The notes beneath the pieces are model-generated. The model made no database searches, was not told the DNA's origin, and saw only the letters and a program-made list of their open reading frames with translations. The position numbers and the translations under genes were made by a program. This document shows positions 1 through 9,094 of a stretch of DNA of 64,000 nucleotides, in pieces. Source of the DNA: CALMEC01 sp963706315 (GTDB lineage Bacteria > Actinomycetota > Thermoleophilia > Miltoncostaeales > Miltoncostaeaceae); contig CAVPMA010000015.1 in assembly GCA_963706315.1 (NCBI GenBank), forward strand, positions 868,001 to 932,000. The letters are read 5' to 3'. How positions within the stretch are numbered: the stretch's first letter is position 1; the number at the start of each line of letters is the position of its first letter.

Positions 1-108
1 GCAGTCGCGTGCGGCGCGGCGAACACCCTGAGGCTCGGCGCCGGGGTGTTCGACCCCGACGACGTCGACGCGCTCGCCCGTCGCGTCGAGATCGCCGAGA
101 TCGCCTGA
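1..108 (+). CDS. PfkB-family sugar kinase, C-terminal end only
   Basis: Only the last 35 codons lie in the window; the reading frame is open from base 1 and stops at TGA 106-108. The visible tail carries the ACGAANTLRLGAG stretch and a FDPDDVDAL segment, which match the end of 1-phosphofructokinase/tagatose-6-phosphate kinase type PfkB proteins. In these the Gly/Ala/Asn-rich helix follows the catalytic GAGD motif and helps bind ATP. That motif lies upstream of the window, so the substrate cannot be told. It could equally be a fructose-1-phosphate kinase or another hexose kinase of the family. Confidence 0.6.
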   Translation, partial: AVACGAANTLRLGAGVFDPDDVDALARRVEIAEIA

Positions 109-271
109 TCCCGAGGGTCCAGGCCTGCGGTGCTCACCGCGATGCCAACGAAGGGCCGAAACGCGTGCCGATGCTCCCGTCCGAGGGTGTCGCCGCGATC
201 TGACGGCTGCACGGCTCCGCCGGGTTCGGATCGTTGCTCGCACTTCGATCGCACGAGGGAGCTTCGTCCTC

Positions 272-304
272 GCCTGCGCCCATAGTCCCGATATGGGCGC
301 AGGC
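272..304. repeat. Perfect inverted repeat, 13-bp arms, 7-nt loop
   Basis: Bases 272-284 (GCCTGCGCCCATA) and 292-304 (TATGGGCGCAGGC) are exact reverse complements around the loop GTCCCGA. No T-run follows on either strand, so it is not a classical intrinsic terminator. It lies 164 bp after the kinase stop and 82 bp before the guaB3 promoter candidate. It could be a transcript end for the kinase gene or a protein-binding site; nothing in the sequence decides. Confidence 0.7.
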
Positions 305-385
305 TGCGTCCGCGTTCGGCGGGCTTTTCGCTCGCCAGATGCGCCCGGACCCCCTCGAACGGGAGCACAATGCGTGAAATGTCCG

Positions 386-415
386 TTGCGGCGCCGAACG
401 CGGGGCTGGTACGCT
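386..415 (+). promoter_or_regulatory. Promoter candidate for guaB3 leader
   Basis: TTGCGG (386-391) and TACGCT (410-415) are separated by 18 bp, a housekeeping-sigma arrangement. Transcription would begin near 422, giving a leader of about 125 nt before guaB3 that contains the terminator-like hairpin at 461-495. Confidence 0.45.
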
Positions 416-460
416 CATTCGTCAGACGCGCGTGACGGACCTGTATCTGAAGCAACCACG

Positions 461-495
461 AAGCCCAGTTCGGCGGCAGCCGGTCTGGGTTTTTT
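461..495 (+). terminator. Intrinsic terminator-like hairpin inside the guaB3 leader
   Basis: CCCAG (464-468) pairs with CTGGG (485-489) and CGGC (471-474) pairs with GCCG (479-482) around a GGCA loop. G463-T490 and A461/A462 extend the base. Six T follow directly (490-495), a rare run in such GC-rich DNA. Placed between a promoter candidate and guaB3, it looks like an attenuator, or the end of a roughly 70-nt small RNA. I could not match the upstream part to a known riboswitch class. Confidence 0.6.
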
Positions 496-547
496 CGTAC
501 CCGTTCACGCGCCCGCGCGAACAGACGACACCGAAGGGGTGACGGGG

Positions 548-1705
548 ATGGAAATCGAGATCGGGATGGGCAAGCGGGGCCGCCGGGCGTACGGCCTCGA
601 CGAGATCGCGATCGTGCCGAGCCGGCGCACCCGCGATCCCGAGGACGTCGACATGGCGTGGCAGCTCGGATCGTTCACCTTCGACTTTCCGCTCCTCGCC
701 TCGGCGATGGACGGCGTCGTCAGCCCGCTCACCGCCGGGATCATCGGGCGGATCGGCGGTCTCGGCGTGCTGAACCTCGAGGGCATCCAGGTGCGCTACG
801 AGGAGCCGGACTCCGAGCTCGAGCGAATCGCCGGCTATCCGCCGGCCGAGGCGACGCGGGGACTCCAGGAGATCTACCGCAAGCCCGTCGATCCCGAGCT
901 CATCCGCCAGCGGATCCGCGACATCAAGGAGCAGGGCGTCGTCGCGGCCGGGTCGTTCACCCCGCAGAAGGTCGCCCAGTACATCGACGTCGCCCTCGAC
1001 GCCGGCCTCGACATCCTCGTCATCCAGGGCACCGTCGTCTCGGCGGAGCACGTCTCGTCGCGCGACGAGCCGCTCAACCTCAAGCGTTTCATCGCGGAGC
1101 TGCCAGTGCCGGTCATCGTCGGTGGGTGCGCGTCCTACTCGACGGCCCTCCACCTGATGCGCACCGGCGCGGTCGGCGTGCTCGTCGGCGTCGGGCCGGG
1201 CGCCGCCTGCACCACCCGGCAGGTGATCGGCGTCGGCGTGCCCCAGGCGACGGCGATCGCCGACGCGGCCGGAGCCCGGATGCAGCACCTCCTCGAGACC
1301 GGCAGGTACGTCAACGTCATCGCCGACGGCGGAATGAGCTACGGCGGCGACCTCGCCAAGGCGATCGCGTGCGGCGCCGACGCCTGCATGATCGGCTCGC
1401 CGCTCGCGAAGGCCCAGGAGGCGCCCGGCCAGGGATACCACTGGGGCATGGCGACGTTCCATCCGGAGCTCCCGCGCGGGGCCCGGGTCGCAACCAAGAC
1501 GATCGGCACGCTCGAGGAGATCCTGGTCGGCCCCGCCGACGAGAACGACGGCTCGCTCAACCTCATGGGCGGCCTGCGCAACGCGATGGCGACCTGCGGC
1601 TACGAGTCGATCCAGAGCTTCCAGAAGGTGGAGGTCATGGTGGCGCCGGCCATCAAGACCGAGGGCAAGAAGCTCCAGACGGCCCAGGCCGTGGGGATGG
1701 GGTGA
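548..1705 (+). CDS. guaB3: GuaB3-type IMP dehydrogenase family protein
   Basis: A 385-residue TIM-barrel protein of the IMPDH/GMP reductase family, the actinobacterial GuaB3 type. The loop with the catalytic cysteine is CTTR at 221-224 within GVGPGAACTTRQ, and the phosphate-binding DGGMSYGGDLAKAIACGADA stretch begins at 260. There are no CBS domains, and the first ~55 residues match the family start (RRAYGLDEIAIVPSRRTRDP). ATG 548 was chosen because AAGGGG lies 9 bp upstream; the frame is open further upstream but reads as noise. guaA follows 49 bp downstream, suggesting a guanine nucleotide unit. Whether GuaB3 oxidises IMP or reduces GMP cannot be read from sequence. Confidence 0.85.
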   Translation: MEIEIGMGKRGRRAYGLDEIAIVPSRRTRDPEDVDMAWQLGSFTFDFPLLASAMDGVVSPLTAGIIGRIGGLGVLNLEGIQVRYEEPDSELERIAGYPPAEATRGLQEIYRKPVDPELIRQRIRDIKEQGVVAAGSFTPQKVAQYIDVALDAGLDILVIQGTVVSAEHVSSRDEPLNLKRFIAELPVPVIVGGCASYSTALHLMRTGAVGVLVGVGPGAACTTRQVIGVGVPQATAIADAAGARMQHLLETGRYVNVIADGGMSYGGDLAKAIACGADACMIGSPLAKAQEAPGQGYHWGMATFHPELPRGARVATKTIGTLEEILVGPADENDGSLNLMGGLRNAMATCGYESIQSFQKVEVMVAPAIKTEGKKLQTAQAVGMG

Positions 1706-1754
1706 GCGCCTGAGCACCCTCGACCCGGCGCTCGCGAAGGCGGCACCCGGCGGG

Positions 1755-3272
1755 GTGCTGGTGGTCGACTACGGCGCCCAGTACAGCCAGCTCATCGCCC
1801 GCCGAATCCGGGAATGCCGTGTCTTCTCGGCGCTTGTGCCCCACGACGTGGCCCCCGAGGAGGTCGCCGCGCTGGAGCCAGCCGGGCTCGTGCTGTCCGG
1901 CGGACCGGCGTCGGTCTACGAGGACGGCGCCCCGGTGGTGCGGGGCGAGCTCCTCGAGCTCGGGATCCCGGTCCTTGGCATCTGCTATGGCATGCAAGGG
2001 ATGGCTCAGGCCCTCGGGGGGGAGGTCGCGCACACCGGCGGGGGCGAGTTCGGACGCACGCGTCTGCGCGTGACCTCACGGGCGGGCCTGTTCGGCGACC
2101 TCCCGGCGGAGCTGTGCTGGATGAGCCACCGGGACGCGGTCGTGCGGCCACCCGAGGGATTCGCGGTGACGGCCCAGACCGAGGGCGCGCCGGTCGCGGC
2201 CATGGAGTCGCCCGAGCGGCGTATGTACGGGGTGCAGTTCCACCCGGAGGTGGTCCACACGCCCTTCGGCACCGACCTCCTCAAGGCGTTCCTGTTCGAC
2301 GTGTGCGATTGCGCCCCCACCTGGACCGCAGCACACGTGATCGACGAGCAGGTGGAGCGCATCCGCGCGCAGGTTGGCGACCAGCGAGCCATCTGCGGTC
2401 TCTCCGGCGGCGTGGACAGCGCCGTCGCCGCGCTGCTCGTGCACCGCGCGATCGGCGACCGGCTCACCTGCGTGTTCGTCGATCACGGCTTCATGCGCCA
2501 CAACGAGGCCGAGCAGGTGGAGCAGGCGTTCGGCCACCACTTCCAGGTCCCACTCGTGCACGTCCGAGCCCAGGACCGGTTCCTCGAGCGGCTCCGTGAC
2601 ATCACCGAGCCCGAGGAGAAGCGCAAGGCGATCGGCGGGGAGTTCATCCGTATCTTCGAAGAGGAGGCCGGCAAGCTCGGTGCGGTGCGGTTCCTCGTGC
2701 AGGGCACGCTCTACTCCGACGTGATCGAGTCAGGAGGCCGCGACGGGGCGGCGACGATCAAGAGCCATCACAACGTCGGCGGCCTGCCGGAGGACATTGC
2801 GGTCGACCTCGTCGAGCCGCTCCGGCAGCTCTTCAAGGACGAGGTCCGCGCCGTGGGCGAGGAGCTCGGGCTTCCCGAGCGCATGGTCTGGCGCCAGCCC
2901 TTCCCGGGGCCGGGACTGGCGATCCGCATCATCGGCGAGGTGACCGAGGAGCGCCTCGACATCCTGCGCAGGGCCGACCACGTCTTGCAGGAGGAGGTCC
3001 GCCGGGCCGGCCTCTACCGCGATCTGTGGCAGAGCTTCGCGGTCCTGCCGGCCATCCGCAGCGTGGGAGTGCAGGGCGACAGCCGCACCTACGCCTACCC
3101 GATCGTGATCAGGGCGGTCACCAGCGACGATGCGATGACCGCCGACTGGGCGCGGCTTCCCTACGAGCTCGTCGAGCAGATCTCGAACCGCATCATCGCG
3201 GAGGTACCCGGAGTGAACCGCGTCGTCCTCGACGTCACCTCGAAACCGCCCGGCACCATCGAGTGGGAATAG
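1755..3272 (+). CDS. guaA: GMP synthase (glutamine-hydrolysing)
   Basis: Converts XMP to GMP using glutamine and ATP. From GTG 1755 the protein has 505 residues. The class I amidotransferase domain (about 1-175) has nucleophile Cys77 in GICYGM and His163/Glu165 in FHPE. The ATP-pyrophosphatase domain has the P-loop SGGVDS at 217-222. The dimerisation domain ends in DVTSKPPGTIEWE, the standard C-terminus. The N-terminus begins directly at VLVVDYGAQYSQ, slightly shorter than usual. An in-frame CTG at 1710, just after the guaB3 stop, would add 15 residues that look coding and is a possible real start. Confidence 0.95.
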   Translation: MLVVDYGAQYSQLIARRIRECRVFSALVPHDVAPEEVAALEPAGLVLSGGPASVYEDGAPVVRGELLELGIPVLGICYGMQGMAQALGGEVAHTGGGEFGRTRLRVTSRAGLFGDLPAELCWMSHRDAVVRPPEGFAVTAQTEGAPVAAMESPERRMYGVQFHPEVVHTPFGTDLLKAFLFDVCDCAPTWTAAHVIDEQVERIRAQVGDQRAICGLSGGVDSAVAALLVHRAIGDRLTCVFVDHGFMRHNEAEQVEQAFGHHFQVPLVHVRAQDRFLERLRDITEPEEKRKAIGGEFIRIFEEEAGKLGAVRFLVQGTLYSDVIESGGRDGAATIKSHHNVGGLPEDIAVDLVEPLRQLFKDEVRAVGEELGLPERMVWRQPFPGPGLAIRIIGEVTEERLDILRRADHVLQEEVRRAGLYRDLWQSFAVLPAIRSVGVQGDSRTYAYPIVIRAVTSDDAMTADWARLPYELVEQISNRIIAEVPGVNRVVLDVTSKPPGTIEWE

Positions 3273-3297
3273 CGGAAACGCCTCCCGCTCGGCGGCG

Positions 3298-3678
3298 CTA
3301 CCGGGCGGCCTGACGGGGCGCGTCGGCCTGGGCCCGGGGGTGGAGGCGCACGTCCACCATCGCGCCGTCCTCCTTCAGCATGACGAGCGTCCCGTCGCGC
3401 CGGTCTTCGATGAACGTCACCAGCTCCGCGAGCGCGTCCGACCCGAGGCTGTTCGCGAGCCGCACCGCGAGGGCCATCCGGTCGACGACCGGCAGGGCGA
3501 CGACCTCGACCCGTGGCTGTGGCGCCACCCGCAACGGCCGGCTCGGTGCCGGGACCTTACGGCTCTGAAGGTGATGCCAGCAATACGGGCTCCCGCGAAA
3601 TGGGCTCTGCTGACACCGCTTTCCGTGGCTTGCCACCGCCACGCAACGACGCACCGGACTTGCTGACACGTCCATCAC
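3298..3678 (-). CDS. Small hypothetical protein with Cys/His cluster
   Basis: A 126-residue protein, convergent with guaA and divergent from rplM. Residues 11-37 hold a compact metal-site-like pattern: RRC, GKRC, then YCWHH. The remainder, about residues 55-126, looks like a small alpha/beta domain ending in a basic tail. The start is GTG 3678 or the adjacent ATG 3675; AAGGCGG lies just upstream. I do not recognise the family. The clustered Cys/His residues suggest a small zinc-binding module seen in many actinobacterial hypothetical proteins, but no function is claimed. Confidence 0.55.
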   Translation of the reverse strand: MMDVSASPVRRCVAVASHGKRCQQSPFRGSPYCWHHLQSRKVPAPSRPLRVAPQPRVEVVALPVVDRMALAVRLANSLGSDALAELVTFIEDRRDGTLVMLKEDGAMVDVRLHPRAQADAPRQAAR

Positions 3679-3776
3679 CGCCTTCAGGACGCCGGCCGTT
3701 CGCCAGGTTCGACTTTCAGGGCCGGGACAATGTTCCCCGTTATATCCTTCCGCGCGGACAGACGGGCCTCGAACGG

Positions 3777-3805
3777 TTGCGAGACCAGGCGCTATTTCCT
3801 AGCAT
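3777..3805 (+). promoter_or_regulatory. Promoter of rplM-rpsI
   Basis: TTGCGA (3777-3782) and TAGCAT (3800-3805) are spaced by exactly 17 bp. Transcription would start near 3812, leaving a leader of about 64 nt before the TTG start of rplM. This leader could carry an autoregulatory ribosomal-protein site, but no known L13 leader fold was recognised. Confidence 0.55.
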
Positions 3806-3875
3806 TCGCCGGCTGCAGTGCGGCGCACCCGCGCCGCTTTTCGCTGTTTGGACGATTTTCGCTGAAGGGCATGAA

Positions 3876-4322
3876 TTGAGCACACAGAGCGCGAAGGCCG
3901 GAACCGTCGATCGGCAGTGGTGGATCGTCGACGCGGACGGGCAGAATCTCGGCCGCCTGGCCTCGGTCATCGCCGAGACGCTGTCGGGCAAGCGGTCCCC
4001 CTGGTACACGCGCCACGCGGACACCGGCGACTTCGTCGTCGTGGTCAATGCCGAGAAGGTCGCGGTTACCGGCAACAAGCTGAGCGACAAGCGCTACTAC
4101 CGCCACTCGGGCTACCCCGGCGGCCTCAGGAGCCGCACGCTGGCCGAACAGCTCGCGCGGGGTCCCGAGGAGGTGCTTCGCAAGGCGGTGCGGGGCATGC
4201 TCCCCAAGAACCGCCTCGGACGGCAGCAACTCGGCAAGCTCAAGATCTACGCTGGCGGAGAGCACCCGCACGCAGCGCAGAAGCCGGAGCCCCTCCGGCT
4301 CACACGAAAGGCTGACGTATGA
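3876..4322 (+). CDS. rplM: 50S ribosomal protein L13 (uL13)
   Basis: A 148-residue large-subunit protein that binds 23S rRNA early in assembly. The sequence matches the family throughout: the VDADGQNLGRLAS start, GDFVVVVNAEKVAVTGNK, the YYRHSGYPGG signature, GMLPKNRLGRQ and IYAGGEHPH. The start is a TTG at 3876, placed by GAAGGG 6 bp upstream and by alignment with the family N-terminus; the frame is open upstream but reads as non-L13 sequence. The stop overlaps the start of rpsI in ATGA, so the two are translationally coupled. Confidence 0.95.
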   Translation: MSTQSAKAGTVDRQWWIVDADGQNLGRLASVIAETLSGKRSPWYTRHADTGDFVVVVNAEKVAVTGNKLSDKRYYRHSGYPGGLRSRTLAEQLARGPEEVLRKAVRGMLPKNRLGRQQLGKLKIYAGGEHPHAAQKPEPLRLTRKADV

Positions 4323-4789
4323 CCGACGAGACGATCGAGACGCCCGTGGTGGAGGCTCCTCGGGAGGCACCCGCCGCCGAGGCGGCGCTCAAGCCCGGTG
4401 CCGAGCGTCCGCAGGCCACCGGCAAGCGAAAGAACTCGATCGCACGGGTCATCGTCAATCGCGGCGGCGACGGGTCGATCACCTGCAATGGCCGCCCGAT
4501 CGACGAGTACTTCCCGCGCGCCGCGCTGGTTCGCACCGCGCGCTCGCCGCTCACGGTCACCGGGCTCGACGGCCAGGTCTCGGTCATCGCCCGCCTGAAC
4601 GGTGGCGGCGTGACCGGCCAGGCCGGCGCGCTGCGCCACGGCATCGCCCGGGCGCTCGTCGAGCTCGACGAGAACCTCCGCCCGGAACTCAAGCGCGAGG
4701 GCATGCTGGCCCGCGACTCCCGTATCAAGGAGCGCAAGAAGGCCGGTCTCCGCGGCGCCCGCAAGCGCCCGCAGTTCTCCAAGCGCTAG
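4319..4789 (+). CDS. rpsI: 30S ribosomal protein S9 (uS9)
   Basis: A 156-residue small-subunit protein whose C-terminal tail reaches the decoding site. The conserved core begins at GKRKNSIARV (about residue 36) and ends in the typical basic KKAGLRGARKRPQFSKR. The first ~35 residues are an acidic/Pro-rich extension (TIETPVVEAPREAPAAEAAL), common in actinobacterial S9. The ATG lies in an ATGA overlap with rplM. glmM follows 8 bp after the stop, so these genes form one transcription unit. Confidence 0.95.
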   Translation: MTDETIETPVVEAPREAPAAEAALKPGAERPQATGKRKNSIARVIVNRGGDGSITCNGRPIDEYFPRAALVRTARSPLTVTGLDGQVSVIARLNGGGVTGQAGALRHGIARALVELDENLRPELKREGMLARDSRIKERKKAGLRGARKRPQFSKR

Positions 4790-4797
4790 GAGCACTC

Positions 4798-6162
4798 GTG
4801 GCGGTCACGTCAAGGGGGACCATCCGAACGCTGTTCGGCACCGACGGCGTGCGAGGCGTCGCGAACCGCGACCTCACCCCGGAGCTCGCCCTCGCGCTCG
4901 GCCGGGGACTCGGAATCCGCCTCGGCGCCGGCGCGACCGTGCTCGTCGGTCGGGACACCCGTCGCAGCGGCCCGATGCTCGAAGCGGCGCTGGCCGCCGG
5001 ACTCGCGAGCGCGGGCGTGGACGTCGAGCTCGGCGGCGTGCTGCCGACGCCGGCCGTCGCAGAGCTCGTCAGCCGCGGCGAGGCGGTCGCCGGCGCGGTG
5101 ATCAGCGCATCGCACAACCCCTTCCCCGACAACGGCATCAAGCTCTTCGGGCCGGACGGCTTCAAGTTTCCCGACGCGGAGGAGGCGGCGGTCGAACAGG
5201 CGATGGACGCCCCGGGACCCCGGCCGGAGGCCGAGGGCCTCGGGGAGATCGTGTCGTGGCCCGAGGGACGCGATCGCTATGTCGCCGGGCTGCTCGAACG
5301 GTTCCCCATCGATCTCGCCGGTTTGCGGCTCGTGATCGACTGCGCGCACGGTGCCACCGTCGTCAGCGCACCCGACGTGCTCCACCGGCTCGGCGCCGAA
5401 CTCGTCGCGGTCATCGGCGATACCCCCGACGGCGTCAACATCAACGTGGAATGCGGCTCGACCCATCTCGACGCGCTCGCCGCCGCAGTCGTGCGGCACG
5501 GCGCGCATCTCGGGCTCGCCTTCGACGGCGACGGCGATCGCGTGCTGGCCGTCGACCACGCCGGAGCGATCGTCGACGGCGATCAGATCCTCGCCATCCT
5601 CGCGCTGCGGCTCGCGCGCCGTGGCGAGCTCGACGGTGGAGCGGTCGTCACCACGACCATGACCAACCTCGGCTTCCGGACGGCGATGCGCAGCAACGGC
5701 ATCGAGGTGCGCTGGACCGACGTCGGCGACCGGTACGTGCTCGAGGAGATGCGCGCTGGCGGGTTCGTGATCGGCGGCGAGCAGAGCGGCCACCTCATCA
5801 ACCTGCGGTCCGGGCCCACCGGGGACGGCCTCGCGGCGGGCCTCCAGCTGCTCCACGCCGTCGTCGAGTCGGGCCGTCCGCTCGCCGAGCTCGCGTCGGT
5901 GGTCGTGCGCATGCCGCAGAAGCTCGTGAGCTTCCCGGTTGCGCAGAAGGAGCGCCTCCCGGCGGCGCAGGAGATCTGGGCGGCTGTCGCCGATTGCGAG
6001 CAGGAGCTCGGTGAGGACGGCCGGGTGGTCGTGCGGGCCTCGGGCACGGAGCCCCTCGTGCGAGTCATGGTCGAGGCCCCGACGGACGAAGCCTGCTCCC
6101 GGTGGTGCGCTACGATCGCCGAGGTCGCGGAGCGTGTTCTTGGGGGGAATGCCCGCGAGTAG
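4798..6162 (+). CDS. glmM: Phosphoglucosamine mutase
   Basis: Interconverts glucosamine-6-phosphate and glucosamine-1-phosphate on the way to UDP-GlcNAc for the wall. The 454-residue protein has the FGTDGVRG start, the phosphoserine loop ISASHNPF (catalytic Ser105), the Mg-binding DGDGD at 243-247, the sugar loop GGEQSGH and the phosphate-binding RASGTEPLVRVM near the end. It starts at GTG 4798, with AGGAG in the sequence that closes rpsI. The order rplM-rpsI-glmM-glmS is the usual actinobacterial arrangement. Confidence 0.95.
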   Translation: MAVTSRGTIRTLFGTDGVRGVANRDLTPELALALGRGLGIRLGAGATVLVGRDTRRSGPMLEAALAAGLASAGVDVELGGVLPTPAVAELVSRGEAVAGAVISASHNPFPDNGIKLFGPDGFKFPDAEEAAVEQAMDAPGPRPEAEGLGEIVSWPEGRDRYVAGLLERFPIDLAGLRLVIDCAHGATVVSAPDVLHRLGAELVAVIGDTPDGVNINVECGSTHLDALAAAVVRHGAHLGLAFDGDGDRVLAVDHAGAIVDGDQILAILALRLARRGELDGGAVVTTTMTNLGFRTAMRSNGIEVRWTDVGDRYVLEEMRAGGFVIGGEQSGHLINLRSGPTGDGLAAGLQLLHAVVESGRPLAELASVVVRMPQKLVSFPVAQKERLPAAQEIWAAVADCEQELGEDGRVVVRASGTEPLVRVMVEAPTDEACSRWCATIAEVAERVLGGNARE

Positions 6163-6230
6163 CGCGAAGGGTTGACTTCCCGGCGCGTTCTGCCGATTTC
6201 GAGTTGGTCATCCCCAAGGGAGCATCACCC

Positions 6231-8069
<1,839 letters not shown>

Positions 8070-8100
8070 CGGTACCCGACTGCGGCATGGAGGTCCCCGG

Positions 8101-8106
8101 TAGGGT
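8101..8106 (+). promoter_or_regulatory. -10 box of a leaderless start
   Basis: TAGGGT lies 6 nt before ATG 8113 and there is no Shine-Dalgarno, so the transcript would begin at or next to the start codon. Confidence 0.4.
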
Positions 8107-8112
8107 CCGGGC

Positions 8113-8466
8113 ATGGACCACGTCAAGATCTACCACAACCCGTACTGCGGCTCGTCGGTCAACGCCGTCAAGATCGCCGACGAGCTGGGCGTCCCCGCGA
8201 AGATCGTCATCTACCAGAAGACGCCCCCGGACCGGGACGAGCTGACATGGCTGGTCGCGCACCTCGAGGATCCACCGGCTGATCTGGTGCGCAAGGACAG
8301 CCTCTTCAAGAAGCTCGGCCTCGACGAGGCCGACTACCGGACGCCCGAGGCCGTGGTCGACATCATCGCCAAGCACAAGATGCTGATGCAGCGGCCCGTC
8401 GTGGTCCGCGGCGAGCGGGCCATCATCGGCCGCCCCAAGGACCGGGTGCGCGACCTGCTGTCCTGA
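8113..8466 (+). CDS. ArsC/Spx-family thioredoxin-fold protein
   Basis: A 117-residue protein with the ArsC-type opening KIYHNPYCGSS, placing the candidate redox Cys at 12. It also has the family's KTPPDRDEL, LVRKDSLFKKLGL and a late QRPVVVRGERAIIGRP segment, where glutaredoxin-coupled arsenate reductases keep their basic residues. Length fits the family (about 115). It may be an arsenate reductase or an Spx-like protein; no ars genes flank it. The start codon follows a -10 box directly. The gene lies 43 bp after glmS. Confidence 0.75.
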   Translation: MDHVKIYHNPYCGSSVNAVKIADELGVPAKIVIYQKTPPDRDELTWLVAHLEDPPADLVRKDSLFKKLGLDEADYRTPEAVVDIIAKHKMLMQRPVVVRGERAIIGRPKDRVRDLLS

Positions 8467-8482
8467 CGGGCCGTGGGCGCCG

Positions 8483-9064
8483 TCAGGCGAAGCTCGGCCT
8501 CGGGCCGCGGGCGATCCCGAGCGCCGCGAATCCCGCGACGAGGGCGAGCGCGCCCGCACCCGGAAACGCGATGAGGTAGTCGCCGAACGCCTCCCGAAAC
8601 GCGCCGGCCAGCCAGGCGGCCATCGGCCCCGCCCGGCATGTGGGCGCAGAAGACCCAGCCGAACAGGACCGTCGCGCGCTCGCGCCCGAACGCCTCGTGG
8701 GTGAGCGCGATCGTCGGCGGCACCGTGGCGACCCCGTTGATGAACGTCAGGACGATCGGGATGATCGCGGCGGCCGCGATCGCCGCGACCCCTGCGGCCC
8801 ACCCGTGCGTGTCCGTGATCCAGGCGAGCAGCGGAAGGAAGATCAGGTTGCCGGTGGCGAAGCTCGCGGTCAGCAGGCCCGTGACGAGACCGCGGCGTGC
8901 ATCGAACCATCGGGTCGCGACGATGGCCGTCAGCGGGATCGAGATGGCGCCGGTCGCGGTGCCGATGACGAGCCCCCAGATCACGTCGAGCTGCCAGAGC
9001 GACGTCATCAGGACGGTGAGGGCCGCCCCACCGCCGACGGCCGCCAGTCCTCTGCTCGGACGCC
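8483..9064 (-). pseudogene. MFS transporter remnant (truncated, internally deleted, frameshifted)
   Basis: Reading from about 9064 down, the frame gives helices typical of an MFS permease N-terminal half (SLWQLDVIWGLVIGTATGA, RGLVTGLLTASFATGNL, LPLLAW). It then jumps to TVPPTIALTHEAFGRERA and FGWVFCAHM, which belong near helices 10-11. About 200 residues of the middle are therefore missing, as is the first membrane region. Near 8635 the frame breaks; a shifted frame continues with MAAWLAGAFREAFGDYLIAF and a final helix to TGA at 8483-8485. The substrate is unknown. It is squeezed between two intact plus-strand genes. Confidence 0.8.
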
Positions 9065-9080
9065 GCGCCGGTCGTGCCGG

Positions 9081-9086
9081 TAGCGT
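9081..9086 (+). promoter_or_regulatory. -10 box of a leaderless start
   Basis: TAGCGT lies 8 nt before GTG 9095, with no Shine-Dalgarno between. This supports 9095 over the upstream in-frame GTG at 9074. Confidence 0.35.
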
Positions 9087-9094
9087 TCGGCGCG

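Larger units (their letters stand above)
109..547 (+). other. 439-bp non-coding stretch before guaB3
   Basis: No convincing gene lies here. The reading frame of guaB3 is open upstream to about 293, but that stretch is arginine-rich and unlike any IMPDH N-terminus, so it is taken as non-coding. The interval holds a perfect 13-bp inverted repeat (272-304), a promoter-like pair (386-415) and a hairpin followed by six T (461-495). They are listed separately. Confidence 0.6.

Noticed and set aside
293..547. N-terminal extension of guaB3 upstream to 293
   Set aside because: The added 85 residues are basic noise, cross the terminator-like hairpin and are absent in the family. ATG 548 has a good ribosome site.
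422..1717. Long open frames opposite guaB3 and many other genes
   Set aside because: High GC leaves long shadow frames. These are Arg/Ala/Pro-rich, match no family and lie opposite well-identified genes.
6163..6230. glmS ribozyme
   Set aside because: The 68-bp gap before glmS is too short and lacks the ribozyme core.
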